A DNA stretch of 64,000 nt from Beverwykella pulmonaria. Its lineage: Eukaryota > Ascomycota > Dothideomycetes > Pleosporales > Melanommataceae. This document shows positions 34,690 to 47,165 of this stretch, piece after piece. Location of the stretch: contig BCHH01000010.1 in NCBI GenBank assembly GCA_001599595.1, positions 373,667 to 437,666 of the forward strand, read 5' to 3'. How positions within the stretch are numbered: the stretch's first letter is position 1; every line of letters starts with the position of its first letter. The notes beneath the pieces were generated by a model, which saw nothing but the letters and a program-made list of their open reading frames with translations, was not told where the DNA came from and did no database searches. The translations under genes were made by a program, and so were the position numbers.

Positions 34690-35525
34690 AACGTACCACC
34701 ACGGCAGTGGATCATCCTCCTGCCTCAAGTATTCGGCTACTTCTAGCACAAAGCGGCTTTTTGCACTGTATCTTCCCCTTACTCAGAGGTGCGTATGCAT
34801 AGTATATTATCGCCGCACTCAATCCCTAGCCAACCTGCCCCACTACCGAGAACGGATCGCCTTCGCCGACGTCTCCGGTCCATGAGGCCCCTTCCAAGAC
34901 GTGAACAACACCTCTAACGGTATGTTCCCATACCTAATGAAGAACTCAGCTATAATAAACAACTTCAATGCCTTTGTAGCCCGATTATTCGAACTTGTCA
35001 TGACTGGTTCAAGGCATGCCCTTATAAGAGATCATCGCCAATAGGGCGAAGACAGATGACCCTAAAGCTGTTTTGCTAGTTAATGTTGGTGGTGGCGAAG
35101 GACACGATGTCGCTGCTTTCCATCGCGCAAATTGGAGTTGCAGTACCTCCAGTGATCGATAACATCAAGACGCTCTACTCAGCCGTGTTACGCCAGAATC
35201 ATGATTTCTTCGAGCCCCAGCCGCTGCGAGGCGCGCACACGTACTACTTCCGATACATATTCCGCGACTGGCCAGATAAGGCATGCAGTGACATCATGAA
35301 GAAGACTGCTGCTGCGATGACGAAGAGGTACAGCAAGTTGATCATCTTTGAGTGAATCTTGACGGCGAGAGATGTTCTACTATACTCGGCGTTTGTGGAC
35401 ATCAACATGATGGCGGTGTTGAATGGAAGGGAGAAGATAGAAGATAAGTGGGATTGAAAATTGTGAACTTTCACAAGGAGGCTGCGGATGCCGAAGAGTT
35501 GATTGAGGCGGGGCTGGGAGAATAG
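34690..35525 (+). pseudogene. Decayed O-methyltransferase (Methyltransf_2 type)
   Basis: Pieces of one methyltransferase occur in order on the plus strand but in different frames and broken by stops. They are GPFQDVNNTS near 34893, MFPYLMKNSAIINNFNAF at about 34924-34977, the SAM-binding LLVNVGGGEGHDVAAFH near 35070, then HDFFEPQP, AHTYYFRYIFRDWPDKAC and AAAMTKRYSKLIIFE at 35200-35354. The tail AADAEELIEAGLGE ends at 35525. The spacing matches a fungal caffeate/sterigmatocystin-type O-methyltransferase of about 400 residues whose N-terminal half is poorly preserved. At least two frameshifts and several stops make it inactive. It lies 12.6 kb from the polyketide cluster, so a former link to it is only conceivable. 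Confidence 0.75.
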
Positions 35526-35639
35526 GTAGTGGGTCCACATTATCATCTTTCTCTTTCCTTTTTCACTTTACCGACTGGCAATTTCATCATGTGTAAGAAA
35601 TAAATATGTCCGAGGTTACGGAGGTTGCCGAGATAACAG

Positions 35640-35997
35640 CAAGCCGAACAGTAGCCGTACCTCACACTGGAGGAGAAAGCGCTAACATGTTATGCACTAC
35701 AGATGGCTGGCCACCACATTCTCATCTCCCCGAAACTCTTACGTATTTAGTGTTCACCATCAAGCGTCAGCGTCCTTCGACTTTCCAAGCCCCCATGGTT
35801 GACGATCCGATCCGACCTCCTGGCAAGAACTGGCCGCAAGGCGTTTATAAGCGTCATCGGGAAGTCAAAGTGAGAAGAACCAAAGCGCTGGATGAGAATG
35901 GCCATGACGATGGCATTTAGGATACAGTAGTGGAATGGTTCGAAATCATCAGAAAGCAGGTTAGTGATGTTGTCATGCCACCAGCAATAAAGGTTCC
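35640..35997 (+). pseudogene. Pogo-type (DDE_1) transposase relic A
   Basis: The plus-strand frame gives NWPQGVYKRHREVKVRRTKA, then LDENGHDDGI, a stop at 35918-35920, then DTVVEWFEIIRKQ. This matches the helix-turn-helix-to-linker part of Pogo/CENP-B-like fungal transposases, in which the run (K)ALDWNRHD...WFE is typical. Only about 120 codons remain, ending where the large hairpin begins. It is a dead fragment. Confidence 0.55.
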
Positions 35998-36437
35998 AAT
36001 TCTTCGGAGAAAGACGGACCGATGTTTAAAGAGGAGTTTCATGTTACTTCTCTTTCTCGGACGGTGAATTTTGAAAAGGAGGGAGGGTTCACGCATTTTC
36101 AGAAGAAGAGTGTCCAGATTTACGTCCAGCTGAATCGGGATAGAGTTTGCAGGAACGTTGACATCAGAACAAGTATTCGATATCGAGTTACTTTTTGGCA
36201 TACGTCCCCTACAACCATGGAACGTATACCAAACAGCAACTCGATATCATAATCGAATACCTGTTCCGACGTTAACGTCCCTGCAAACTCTATATCCCGA
36301 TTCAGCTAGACGTAAATCTGGACACTCTTCTTCTAAAAATCCGTGAACCCTCCCTCCTTTTCAAAATTCACCGTCCGAGAAAGAGAAGTAACATGAAACT
36401 CCTCTTTAAACATCGTTCCGTCTTTCTCCGAAGAATT
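35998..36437. repeat. 440-nt imperfect palindrome (long hairpin)
   Basis: The left arm (about 35998-36209) and right arm (about 36226-36437) are reverse complements at roughly 90% identity. About 16 nt are unpaired at the centre. The outer 80 nt differ at a single position, while mismatches and small indels cluster toward the centre. One arm read in frame looks protein-like (for example EEFHVTSLSRTVNFEKEGG), so it may derive from coding sequence I cannot identify. Confidence 0.85.
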
Positions 36438-36673
36438 TGTCCCGGTCTTCTAGACAAACGTCCCAAAGGGTTTCCCTCTCCTTGCTCTCTCAGTCGGATA
36501 TTGACCGTCAGAAAGAAACTCCTGTGGAAAGGAAAGGGGAAAAAAATTGGATATCCCCAAAAAAGGTGGTAAGTTTTGCAATTTGTTTAGAAGTACGATT
36601 GACTAATAGGAATTAGGGGATGGGTATCTGTAAGCTGGAGCGTGGAGGAAAGAGTATGAAGATGTGTATTGTA

Positions 36674-36770
36674 TGTCTGTGTGTGTGTGTATGTATATAT
36701 GTATATGTGCGTGTGATGTGTGTGTGGTATGTGTGTGATATGTGTGTGATGTGTGTATGAGATATGTACA
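36674..36770 (+). repeat. TG/TA-rich microsatellite
   Basis: This is an interrupted (TG)n tract mixed with TATA and GATG steps. It accounts for the histidine/threonine-rich frame on the opposite strand, which is not a gene. Confidence 0.85.
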
Positions 36771-37366
36771 GCTGATATATATGACGGACTGATTAGTCAG
36801 TGGCATATCCACGTGACGGAGTCTCCTGCTTACAGTATCCTCTCAATAAATAACAGCAAACCAATCACCAGTTCGCTATCCTTAGTCGCCTAAACGAATT
36901 GTCACTACAAAAGATACGGAAACCACGAAAGAGGTGGAACTCGAAAAGAGGGTGAAAGTGTATGGTAAGTATGTACTAGTGTGTACGTACACGTTTGTTA
37001 TTTCTGTTGAATTTCATAAAGAAGATTTATATATTCAAGCTTTTTCTTTATGTTGGTGAGCAATTGATTTCAAAGTTGACTGGGTTTGATGGAGTTTCAT
37101 TTTTATGGTGTTGGAAGGTGCTGGAATACCTCGCTCATGTGTTAAGGGTGAATACCCTGCCATACCCTCACTGTATATAATCTCTCTCACACACATAGAA
37201 AATACAACCTTGACTTCCTTCCCACACTCGCCGACAGATGGTACCGTTGAAGAATACAGTGAGGTACTGAGGGCATCTCCGTGTGAGCGTAGCGAACCAT
37301 CACCAACGACGAGAGGTTGAATTAAGCTTTTTGACGAGAAAGCATAAATTGTAGATATGCTAACTG

Positions 37367-37517
37367 TCGTGGTGTGACGAAGTAGATTGAGAGAGTGATG
37401 ATTGTTGTATTGATTCTATAGAGGAGCTATCGAAGAAATATCTATAGTCTTACCAAGCACGCTAGGAGCCCGCAGGGATAGCGAACACAAACATAGAAGT
37501 GAGTCACATGAGCAAAC
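37367..37517 (+). repeat. LTR-like dispersed repeat, copy 2
   Basis: It matches the block at 28827-28990 from TGTCGTGGTGTGACGAAG to GTGAGTCACATGAGC. Shared diagnostic runs include CTATAGTCTTA and CAAGCACGCTAGGAGCC. Differences are largely transitions. Confidence 0.5.
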
Positions 37518-38399
37518 ATAGAAACATAGGTGAAGGACCTAGATTTAAAAAGAAGGAAGAAGTTGAGGTGGAAGCGAAAGATTTTGCTGTTGATTACTTG
37601 AGATGGAAGTTACAACGGTCAAGAGTGGGAAACCCGTCTACTTCAACGAATCAATAGAGGTATAGAGTGATGGATTAGTAGTATGTACTCCTGTTTAATG
37701 GATAGTCACCGATTCATTACTAAATATTCAATACAGGGATGGTAGGAATTGGTGTTTATGTATTTGTAGAAGAGCAGAGGTGCTGGGTCTCGGCACCTCG
37801 TGAACAAATACAAAAATACCCTTAAAGAGATACAAAAATATGGATTTGTTCCGAGGAAGAGTATGTGGTGGTATGATTATACATACACCTACATTCAAGC
37901 TCCCTACTTACGAAACCCCTCACACATACAGCCTTTAACGAAATAGGTTCTACCGTACGAGGCCCTTCGTACAGCAGTCTTCTCTTAGGCTATTGTTTTA
38001 CGGAGCACTGATAACTCTCCTAATCTGTGAATAAGAATTCGCATTAAGGTGCCAAGTTGCCGCGCCCGACCGCACAACTTTACCCATCTTCATTTTCGCT
38101 TCTTTACCTTTCGATGCTTGCGGTATCGAGATTATCGCTACATTTATGAATGGTGGCTTTGTGAGATCATTGAGTTTCGCCCGGAGTAGGTTTAGAAAGC
38201 GCCATGTTCTAGCGACGACGCGGACGTTGAAGGAGAGAAAGGAGAGCGATTTTACGCTATCGCTGTCGGCGTTGTAGGAGAATTGGACTAGAGCCTGTGC
38301 GTTTAATAGCTTGTCAGGCGAGAGACATGTGTGTTGTTGGTAGTTGTACGATGCGCTACACTCATATGCTCCTTTCTTGAAGTGAATTAAGCGGTATTA

Positions 38400-39780
38400 G
38401 TTGATACTGATTGACGGTGAGCCGCGCACAGTGATATAAATCATCTCTAGTTTTGTAACGCCGTCAGACCAAGTTCGATCGAGCCGAGCGCCGCCGTAGG
38501 GAGCTGGTGAAGAATAGACGGTGTCTTGTATTTCTGGGCGTCGAATATGTGGTTCTTCAACGTACTCGCTAATCGCGCGGATACTTCCCATGACATCAAT
38601 GGGGAGCACAGCGTTGCGATCGAGGGTAATCAAATTAGATATACCGACGCACGGAATGGAGCCGGGAGGCAAGTTGGTAGATTGGCTGGAGCGCATCGCT
38701 TGCGTGATCCTCCAAGTTGATCTTGAGATCAGAGAGTTCAAAGAAGCATCCGATACCGCTATTGCCACCATGCCAGATTATGATGAGGCGTGGCTGGATC
38801 ACTTTCGGATTGTCGCCGGCGCGCAGGCTTTTAACAGTAACGTGCGAGTTAGAATGGCAGTCTGAGTATAGGAAATTCTGATAGGAAATCTGCTTTATTG
38901 ATATGGTAGACGCCCGGCCAAGAGAGTTTTTGTACCTTGTGTCTGTATACACGCTCTAGCGAAGAGAAGCAGCTCATGCCGAGCGGCTGGAGTAGATGTG
39001 AGGTATGAGCTAGCATACAGAGCGTGATACTATGATTCTCTGTACGGTATTTCTCGAACTCCGACATAGCGTGGCTGTTGTGACTGTCTGGGATAAGAAG
39101 ACGATAGACCTTGCTGTACGGGGTTTTGTATAGCTGTCAAAGTGCTTGCGCCATTTATATCCTAGTATATCTGGCGTTCAGCTATTGTTGCTGAACACAG
39201 GTGCCACTTATGGGGTAGGCCGTGATACTAGCCAGATTGATAAACCTTGCCTGCAAGGATGACGAATGGTGGAATTGCCCACCCAGTTGCGCTGGTCCCT
39301 TCAATCACTGACCTACTCTCGATTGCCTGGCTGTACAACGACTGCTCGACCGACTGTATCGGGGCTCGTGGCTACTTTTGACGTTGCAGCGACCCCATCA
39401 TAAATCCAGTTTCGTCAAAGGATGCTGTACGACAGGCGCGTCTCCTCTACGTCACATTTCGGTGAGCTGCGAATGGAACTTGCGATTCCACTTCACGTGC
39501 TTCGCCTGGGTTCTGACTAAGCGTTGATAAATCAATTAGCCCAGTTCTTGCCTACAGGCTGTGTGTGAGGAATCTGGCAGTGCGCAGCGAGCAATGTGTC
39601 TACCATTCGTCGTACGTCGATGATCTGGGGCGGAAATCCACGTCGATAGAGCTCTAAGATCCACTGCAAAAGAGCCTGCTCCTCTGACAGCTGTAGCTCA
39701 TGTTTTGGTAAACGCATCTCATGCCTGGCGCAATCGTAGCAGGCTGATACCCTGACGACTTGATCATTGCCACGCTGAAA
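38400..39780 (-). pseudogene. Fot1/Pogo-type (DDE_1) transposase relic B
   Basis: Reading the minus strand from right to left, the remains follow the order of a full transposase. They are the Tc5-type DNA-binding segment LSEEQALLQWILELYRRGFP ending PVGKNWAN (39700-39532), then DETGFMMGS (first catalytic Asp, near 39410). Next come IEGTSATGWAIPPFVILAG (39310-39245), then LLIPDSHNSHAMSEFEKY (second Asp, near 39075) and SHLLQPLGMSCFSSLERVY (near 38970). Stops and frameshifts separate the blocks. No inverted repeats were identified at the ends. It is inactive. Confidence 0.75.
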
Positions 39781-39860
39781 AGCCAATAGACAAACAGAAC
39801 AAACACGTCGCAGGGATGCGCGGCAGCGATGATAGGCACGGACCCATAAAGCTTTCAAAC

Positions 39861-40687
39861 CTCATATCCACCAGCGGACGGCGCCCATTCTGCTACTCGC
39901 TCCCCCGCATTTTTGGATTGCGCAGGCCGATGGAGAAGCGGCAGCTGCAGTCATTGGAAGAAGCAGGACTCGCCGCGCCGAGGTGTACCGCCGTTTGTAA
40001 ATAAGGTACCCAATTCCTAGTCCGTAAACTCCAGTCCACCTCTCCCGCCGCTCGCTATCGCGACGCCCGCCTGCCATGTCCCCCAGCGGTCGCCCTGGAG
40101 AAGCCCAGGCGCCCGCCGCAACCTCCAACCCTCCGCCCCTGCTCTGCGCCATGGCTGACGATGAGCTGCCAGACCGGTGCCGGAACGACGAAGCCATTGT
40201 TGAGCCCGCCCGCAGCAATAGCAACGCCAGCAGCCAGCCTGTGCCCAGGAACGAAGCCGCGTCCGCCCCAGTATTCACACCTCCACGCCTCCCCTGGTCC
40301 GCGTCCTCTGCGTCGCCCTTCCCGCCTCGCATATCCTATACATCCGCGAACCGCTCCCTAGGCTCCGACGCCTCCACTGTCGACTCCTCCTCCGAGCTGA
40401 CGTCGTCGTCTGGGGACTCGCTCCCGGCGCATGAGACGGGGCCCGCGGCGCGTCCTGGTGATAGCACGCCCCCGAACAAGGCGAGGAACGCCAGACGCAC
40501 CAAGTCCCAGAAGAGCAACCCCCGATGGAGTAGGCCTGTCTCGTCGGACGATACAGCGCGCTCCTCGAGGCCGGCCTCCCACGACGCGGCCCACCCACAG
40601 TCTCCCCAGCACAGCTGGCCCGCCCACCGACAGCGCCCACCCCTCACCACGACCCCCGCCAACGCGGCGGGACCCAAGGGACGATTC
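39861..40687. other. Upstream region of PAN3 with a long in-frame open frame
   Basis: A plus-strand frame opens at ATG 40076 and runs 204 codons without stop into the PAN3 start at 40688. It encodes a Ser/Pro/Ala-rich, low-complexity sequence with no domain. It is either the PAN3 leader, GC-rich and stop-free by composition, or an N-terminal extension. Confidence 0.5.
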
Positions 40688-42953
40688 ATGGCAACAACCT
40701 TCAGCGGGACTCCGGGAGATGCGCGGCGGGGAGTTGGCTCTCCTCGGCCCAAAGGTCGCGGTACGAAGGTCTGGTTCATGCGGTAGCCCAAGTCATTGTC
40801 TAACGTTCTGCACGTAGAAGCCAAAAATACCTTCTGCCGGAATGTCACCATTTACGGCCACTGTCGGTACGAGAACAGTGAGTGGTCGTCGTCCGGCGGC
40901 GCAAGCGTCATGCTAACCTGCCCTAGCCTGCCCGTATATACACGACCCTGCCAAGTTGAGCCAAAATGAGAATATGAAGAAAAGGTTCAACGTCGACTCT
41001 CCGTCCTTCACCCCCCTCCAGGCGAACACCAACGGGTCTTTGACTCCCTCGGGACGCAGCGCGGCTATATCACCCAAAGCTGCTAATGCGGCTGTTTTCA
41101 CACCCAAGTCGCAGCGGTCAGGTCAGTTTTCCGGCGTTCCTGCTCTGTTTGTCTCTAACGACGAGCCCTTCAGCGGTAAGCACGCCCAGTCTACACACAA
41201 AGGAGCCCGTTGCCGAATGGCACCCTCAAGAATTCCAGGAGTTCGTGCCACAAACTTTCGATGGTCAAATGGTACGCACTCGAATATCTCCTTCTGCTTT
41301 AGTCCATCCTGCATGTGACCAACCTTCCCCTCCTGTGATTGTGCATATCTATCTGCCCGTGCTGAATCGAGACAGGTCGATCCCAGTGCCTCGGCTTCGG
41401 TCTTGGGCTATGATCCTTTCAACACATCCTCAACCATTCCATCCATTACTAGCTCTGGACACCAAACATCTGCTATAAACCCTTACGCGCAAGACCCAAC
41501 CGGGACTTCATATTATCAAAACGCAAACACCTTCCAGTCCATGCCCGCATACCACCTCTACTGGCAGATTGGACCTCAGCCAACAAACCTTCTTGCCTAC
41601 CAACGCACAGCACATGACTTCTTCATTCCAGACTCGGTCCGGGAAGATCTACAGAAGAAGTCAGAAGTGGGACGCCAGATACTTCCCAACTCGACTTTAC
41701 CCCCAATCGAGCAATACCACTCCCTTGTTTGCCTAGACACCACCCAGCACAAAGCTCAGACAGTCTTCGGATATCCCAGCTGGGTGTATAAAGCTGTATC
41801 AGGCAAAGATGGGAATACCTACGCCCTCCGTCGACTCGAAAACTTCCGATTGACTAATGAGAATGCCATTCGGTCGGCGCAGCCTTGGAAACGAGTTCTG
41901 AACGGAGGCGTCATCACCATCCATGACGCATTCACAACAAGATCGTTCGGAGATAGCTCGCTCATCATTGTCACGGATTACCACCCATGCTCAAAGTCAC
42001 TTGCGGAGGAGCATTTCAAGCCTGCCCCAATGGCACGTTTCCACGGCAGGCAAGCGACTTCCTCTCATATCCCCGAGCAAGTTCTTTGGGGATACATTGT
42101 GCAGATCGGCTCGGCTCTGAAGGCCATACATAGCGTAGGACTGGCAGCACGACTTATCAACCCCTCTAAGATTTTGCTTACGTCTAAAAACCGCGTCCGG
42201 CTGAATGCGTGCGCCATCATGGACGTCGTTCAGTATGAGAATGCTCGGCCTCTTCCCGATCTCCAAGCAGACGATCTTCTCCAACTGGGTCGACTCATTC
42301 TCAGCATTGCCACTAACAACCAAACTGCACATCTCACATTACCGAAATCCATAGAGCAAATAAGTCGGAGCTACACCGCTCGCTTAAAAGAGTGCATTCA
42401 ATGGCTACTCAATCCTCAAGCTCCTCCCGGAACCCCGACGTCACCCACCGCAGGGCCCCCCATGCAGAAGGACATTGACACTTTTCTCACCGGCATTTCT
42501 GACCAATTTGCGTCGGTCTTTGACAGTACACTTCATGCTGAGGACACGCTCGTTTCCACCTTAGGAAAAGAACTGGAATCCTCGCGGCTCGTCCGACTCC
42601 TTGTAAAATTAAACTTCATAAATGAACGCCCCGAGCTGGACGCATCCCAACACGTAGCAGGGGGCACCACTCCTGCACCATCGGCGGCATGGGCAGAGAC
42701 TGGCGAGAGATACTACCTCAAGCTTTTCCGGGATTACGTATTCCACCAAGTGGACGCCAACGGCCTCCCTGTGACCAATCTAGCCCATGTGCTTGATTGT
42801 CTTAATAAGCTGGACGCCGGGAGCGAAGAAAAAATAGCGCTCATCAGCCGTGACGAGCAAAATGTGCTGATTGTAAGCTACCGGGAACTGAAGCGGGGCG
42901 TGGAATCTGCGTTCCAGGACCTGCTCAAGGCCGGACGGGGCAGTGGGAGGTAG
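40688..42953 (+). CDS. PAN3: PAN3, regulatory subunit of the PAN2-PAN3 poly(A) deadenylase
   Basis: Five exons: 40688-40760, 40818-40877, 40927-41121, 41174-41271 and 41376-42953 (667 aa). Near the N-terminus is a CCCH zinc finger, Cys31-x8-Cys40-x5-Cys46-x3-His50 (CRNVTIYGHCRYENTCPYIH), assembled only when introns 1 and 2 are removed. Intron 3 carries a textbook CTAAC branch site. After a Ser/Pro-rich linker comes the pseudokinase domain (YPSWVYKAVSGKDGNTYALR onward), then a coiled coil and the C-terminal knob domain. PAN3 binds poly(A)-binding protein and RNA and recruits the PAN2 nuclease for first-step mRNA tail shortening in the cytoplasm. The start MATTFSGTPGDARR matches the usual fungal N-terminus, so the open frame upstream was not included. 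Confidence 0.96.
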
Positions 42954-43778
42954 GACCACCGCCGCTCGAGTTCGAATGCTCATTCATATGAGTAGTGTAA
43001 GAGATGAAACGAAATAAGTACTGATACTGGTGCAATCGATGTATGTCATCGATAGCGATTAGAATGAGAGGGAGCTTTGCCCTGAGCTTGCTTTATTGTT
43101 CTTTGGTTTTATTGATGGAAACAGCGGGTACATGAAGGAGATGTTGGAAATAGGGAAAGGAGAAGTGTTCAGAGGGGAAGAGAGGGGAAGAGTAACTTGG
43201 ACAGATACTACGTTATGAATAACGCTAAATTCAATTCCATCGTAACTTCATCGGTGATAAAGTTAGATCGTATAGATCATTAAGCCCCAGCGAAATGGAT
43301 AGGACACCCACGCGTCAGCCAATCGCAGTAAACGCAACATAAAGTCAGGCATCCTTTACAGAAATTCCGAAGTCATCCTAGTTGACCAAAGAATTCTTTC
43401 GAGTGCCCGGCTCTTTAAACTTCAGCTCGCTACCCTGACATGACGTCGGAGTTTGCTGGTTGGAAGTCCGAAAAATAAGTCCGCAACCGTACGAGACTAT
43501 CAATTCTTTTGTTCTCAGCCTCAACACCGAGTCGAAAATTTACTTCACAAATCCTCTATTCAAACACTTACAAATAGTTCACTACTTCTCCCTCCTTCAC
43601 TACAAGTTCTGTGGCGTTACCCCGGTTTTACCGCCCTGCAGGTTTCACCTTGGCACTCGCAACAGTTGCCCCTCGTCAATTTCGACCTCCGAGCCCCACT
43701 TCAATTCACACCTCTGGGCTTCGACAATCAACAACGACAACGTACACACCTGCAATTACAACTTTAATAACAAGAATC
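42954..43778. other. PAN3 3' flank and adenosine kinase promoter
   Basis: These 825 bp hold no supported gene. The right half is CT-rich with TCAATC/CAACAAC runs typical of a housekeeping leader. Confidence 0.45.
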
Positions 43779-45254
<1,476 letters not shown>

Positions 45255-45805
45255 ACGGGAAATGAATAGAGCGCTACGCTCGTGTATTTCAACAATTTAC
45301 GAGAGCGGGTTCGGCTCAATAGCCCTCATTCCTCACTCAATCGAGACTGAGGATGCGGTCTAGCCTTACTAGGGCTTCAGGGTGTTCAGGGGAAAAGGGT
45401 TATAACGTTTGGCTCGGCTCAGTGGCTACGTATTCAACAGGTAGCAGCATTACTGGCCAGGACACGGGATGCTACGTATGAATGAATTGGAACGATAGAT
45501 GGAAGTAAGGCAATTGCATTACATATATCTTGATCTTGGTGGCATTACTGGATATCTGACCATTTTCGTGTCCGTGATGTCGTGATGTCGTGATGTCGTT
45601 CTTGTGTCTATCGTTATAAGGAATGATGAAAACTCGGATGCCGTGCCCTGCAATTTCATCATTTTCTATCCCTCTTTATCCTCTCCTTCTTCAATGTTTA
45701 ACCCAATACCAAAATGCAAATAAGAAGCACACACTCTGCCCAGCCGGAAAATACATTATCAACCAGGCTGATCAAATTTTCACGATGTTCAATCGATAGT
45801 TGTGA
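45255..45805. other. Convergent 3' region between adenosine kinase and ZNF511-like gene
   Basis: These 551 bp contain no gene. A small perfect tandem repeat, GTGATGTC three times, occurs at 45574-45597. Confidence 0.5.
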
Positions 45806-47165
45806 TCATGATGCAGCAGCGGTGGTACTCTTCGCCCGCTCTCTCGCCTTCCGGACGCTATTGGGGATGAATTGTAGCGCTGACATGCTAGATGTAAGAC
45901 TGTCTATGGGGTCGGATCCTTTAGCTAGTACTGTCGAAGGTGCAGCTTTTGGTGAGACTGGCGTGTTTCGCTGCCCCACGCGTCCGAAGCCACCTCTTCC
46001 GCGGAGTTTGAGGGGTGTTTGTTTAGCTGGTCTAGGGGACCGCAGGGGCTTGAGAGGTGTTGTTTTCTTTTCCGGCTCTTCTTCAGATTCTTCTTCTGAC
46101 ATCTCTTCTTCATCAGACGATTCCTCGTCGTTGCGGGAATCGAGTCGTGTTTGCTTAGAGGTTTTGGTAAGGATGGGGGGGCTGATAGGGGCTTTCTTTG
46201 AGGGTTGAGCTGGCTCGTCCGACGAAGATTCCTCTGAAGACTCGTCTTCTTCGTCATCGTCATCCTCTCCCTCCGCCTTCCCGTCCTTTACAATACTCAT
46301 CACACTCGCGCTTGATTCTCCTCTCGTCCTCCTTCCATTGTATACTCCATTTCCATTCACACTCATAGCAGAGCTCCGTCGCCGGTGCTGAGGCCGTAAC
46401 ATGCTGCTCCGACGATCGATGCCGTTGTTGACGATGAAGAAGTCGTAGTCTTTAGGGAATTGGTGCTTGTCAATCATGTGGAGGCGGCGTTTTTGCGGGG
46501 TGCTGCAGGGGCGCGGGCAGGTTGGGAGGAGGCACGCATACTACGGGTGTGGTTAGTCCGAGAACCTAGTGAGGGAAGGAAAGGAGATGGAAAATCAGGG
46601 TTAGACAAGGATGGACTAGTAGGTTAAAATAGATATGCAGGGAATGTATTAGAAGTATTGAGCAAGCTGTCGACTGTCTGGGAAAACGAAGGTTATGAGA
46701 TGGGGAGGATTTACATTCGAAAAGTATCAAATGAGAAAAATTGGGTGCGAGAAATCATGAAAGATGAAGAAGTGGTTTGTGAACGAGAGTAAAAATTGCG
46801 CAATGCATGCATGCATGTATACAAAAAGATTCACCTACAATTTTCTCCCCTCTATCCCTCTTGGCCGCGCTAATTGGATCATGGTTCTCCGCAATATGCA
46901 GATGCAAGAAATGTTCATCCGGGAAGTTCTTGTGGCACTCTTGACACCTGTTTACGTGCATCTTCTGGTAGTGGACATCGTAGTCATCGAAGGATGCAAA
47001 GGTGAGCGGCTGGTGCGGAGGCAGCGAGCACTTCATGACGGGGGGTTTCGCCGCTGCCGCATTCAGATGCACGATCTTGACTTCGGAGGAGGCTGCTCTA
47101 GTAAAGGGCGAATCTGGGGCTTCTGATGATGACACAGAGTCGTCGCGTGAGCGCTTGATCCCCAT
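45806..47165 (-). CDS. C2H2 zinc-finger protein, ZNF511-like
   Basis: Two exons, 47165-46839 and 46540-45806 (353 aa), with a rather long 298-nt intron and donor GTAGGT. The N-terminal third holds the zinc-finger unit: CSLPPHQPLTFASFDDYDVH, CQECHKNFPDEHFLHLHIAE, then across the intron YACLLPTCPRPCSTPQKRRL ending HMIDKH and FPKDYDFFIVNNGID. This order and the phrase PKDYDFF are diagnostic of the ZNF511 family. The rest is disordered, with a long acidic Ser/Glu/Asp tract (DDDDEEDESSEESSSDE) and basic C-terminal patches. The family is nuclear; its molecular role is poorly defined. The donor choice is the only one that keeps the finger in frame. Confidence 0.88.

Larger units (their letters stand above)
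36438..38399. other. AT-rich intergenic stretch with microsatellite and LTR-like repeat
   Basis: No gene is supported here. It contains the TG-rich microsatellite and the second copy of the LTR-like repeat, listed separately. The frames of 60-75 codons have no motifs. Confidence 0.4.

Noticed and set aside
36603..36812. His/Thr-rich minus-strand frame
   Set aside because: It is a translation of the TG microsatellite.
40336..40851. 171-codon minus-strand frame upstream of PAN3
   Set aside because: GC-rich antisense of the PAN3 leader and first exons; no domain and no splice support.
41176..41270. GTAAGC at 41176 as a PAN3 splice donor
   Set aside because: It gives the wrong phase. The intron 41122-41173 has a CTAAC branch site and keeps the conserved EPVAEWHPQEFQEF in frame.
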